Shown piece by piece: positions 5,445-6,177 of a stretch of DNA of 6,177 nt. The first letter of the stretch is position 1, and the number at the start of each line of letters is the position of its first letter. The notes beneath the pieces were generated by a model. That model did no database searches, was not told the origin of the DNA, and saw only the letters and a list, made by a program, of their open reading frames with translations. A program made the translations under genes and the position numbers. The stretch spans positions 1-6,177 of the forward strand of contig JBDRZZ010000044.1 in NCBI GenBank assembly GCA_039804165.1, read 5' to 3'. Source of the DNA: a candidate division WOR-3 bacterium (lineage in GTDB: Bacteria; Hydrothermota; UBA3072).

Positions 5445-6177
5445 ATGAGATTAGATATGAAAAACTTAAGAGCATCTGCTCTTACAGACAAGGGGGTAGT
5501 GAGACAAAACAATGAAGATGCCTTTTTTATTGATGAAGAAAGAGGTATCTTCATCGTAGCAGATGGTATGGGAGGTCATAATGCAGGGGAGGTGGCAAGC
5601 AGTCTGGCTGTAACTACTATTAAAGATTTTCTTTATAAAAAAGGAGATATACAGGACAGTAAACAAATTAAGAAAGCCCTTGTTGAATCAATATTTTCTG
5701 CTCATGAAGAAATTAAGAAAAAATCAGAACAAGAAAATTCCCTCAAGGGAATGGGAACCACGGTTGTTGTAAGTTATCTAAAGGATAGAACATTACATAT
5801 ATGTTCGGTGGGTGATAGCAGAGGATATCTTATAAGAGATAAAAAAATTATTAAGCTTACTGAAGACCATTCTGTAGTAGCAGAGCTTCTTAAATCAGGT
5901 GTAATTAATGAAGAGGAGGCTAAGTTACATCCTATGAAAAATGTAATAACTCAGGCTCTTGGAATAGGAACCCCACCTATTCCATTTTTTGTAAGAGAAC
6001 AACTCAGAGACGATGACTTAATTTTATTATGCACTGATGGCTTAACAGAAATGCTAACGGATGAGGAAATTTTGTCCACATGCTTACAAAAAAGAAATAA
6101 TATTTCAGATATGGCTAAGGCTTTTATTGATGAGGCAAATAAAAAGGGAGGAAAAGACAATGTAACGGTTGTTTTGA
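5445..6177 (+). CDS. PP2C-family Ser/Thr protein phosphatase, 3' end cut by window
   Basis: This is a metal-dependent phosphatase (PPM/PP2C, like bacterial Stp/PrpC) that removes phosphate from Ser/Thr in cytosolic proteins. All metal and signature motifs are present: NNEDA (Asp25), VADGMGGHNAGE (Asp40-Gly41), GMGTTVV (102-108), SVGDSRGYLIR (121-131), LTEDHS (138-143), NVITQALG (166-173), CTDGLTEML (Asp198) and GGKDNVTVVL (Asp238). At 244 visible residues it is close to the usual 240-260, so only a few residues and the stop should lie beyond the window. The ATG at 5445 begins 3 bases after the clpP stop; a second in-frame ATG at 5457 is equally possible and has a GAG 7 bases upstream. Neither has a strong ribosome binding site, suggesting coupling to clpP. 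Its natural opponent would be a Hanks-type kinase, not visible here. Confidence 0.95.
   Translation, partial: MRLDMKNLRASALTDKGVVRQNNEDAFFIDEERGIFIVADGMGGHNAGEVASSLAVTTIKDFLYKKGDIQDSKQIKKALVESIFSAHEEIKKKSEQENSLKGMGTTVVVSYLKDRTLHICSVGDSRGYLIRDKKIIKLTEDHSVVAELLKSGVINEEEAKLHPMKNVITQALGIGTPPIPFFVREQLRDDDLILLCTDGLTEMLTDEEILSTCLQKRNNISDMAKAFIDEANKKGGKDNVTVVL

Noticed and set aside
5441-5520. ATG overlapping the clpP stop (TAATG at 5439-5443)
   Set aside because: This frame differs from the phosphatase frame and soon ends in a stop with no meaningful product; the phosphatase uses 5445 or 5457.
5466-6160. Minus-strand open frames inside the phosphatase gene
   Set aside because: They are shadows of a PP2C gene whose metal-binding motifs are all present on the plus strand.
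1682-6177. Type VI secretion fragment (ClpV, FHA and PP2C genes often occur in such loci)
   Set aside because: The ATPase has a ClpP-docking-like loop and sits next to clpP, and no Tss, Hcp or VgrG genes are seen.
1-6177. CRISPR array, tRNA, rRNA or riboswitch
   Set aside because: No regularly spaced repeats, no tRNA-like cloverleaf and no known conserved RNA motif were seen on either strand.

Overview
The window is a low-GC bacterial segment: A/T-rich codons, poly-A/T runs, and strong AGGAGG-type ribosome binding sites on several genes. It holds no rRNA or tRNA and no taxonomic marker. Lysine/glutamate/isoleucine-rich proteins fit a thermophilic or anaerobic low-GC bacterium; a Thermodesulfovibrio-like Nitrospirota is a guess from general protein style only.

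The left quarter (1-1391) is a mobile-element graveyard. A minus-strand fragment of what looks like an ISL3-family transposase (1-115) abuts a 553-bp element (116-668) with matching inverted ends. This element carries only the N-terminal part of an IS256/Mutator-family transposase, so it is an internally deleted, non-autonomous copy. Right after its right end lies the 3' part of a broken GAF plus class III nucleotide cyclase gene (669-1391). The cyclase has three frame breaks and has lost catalytic residues.

A short AT-rich intergenic region (1392-1481) holds a tandem 9-bp repeat, a plausible promoter and a strong ribosome binding site. These lead into a 64-codon small gene broken by one frameshift in an A run (1482-1675).

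The rest (1682-6177) is a compact, intact, same-strand cluster. It encodes a ClpA-like double-AAA+ unfoldase without a middle domain, an FHA-winged-helix DNA-binding protein, ClpP peptidase with a complete catalytic triad, and a PP2C-type Ser/Thr phosphatase cut by the window edge only near its last residues. Gaps are 13, 84 and 3 bases. The unfoldase and ClpP can plausibly form one protease. The FHA protein should read phosphothreonine and bind DNA, and the PP2C phosphatase would erase that mark. The set therefore looks like a phospho-signalling module coupled to regulated proteolysis. This is an inference from gene content; no kinase is visible in the window, though one could lie downstream.
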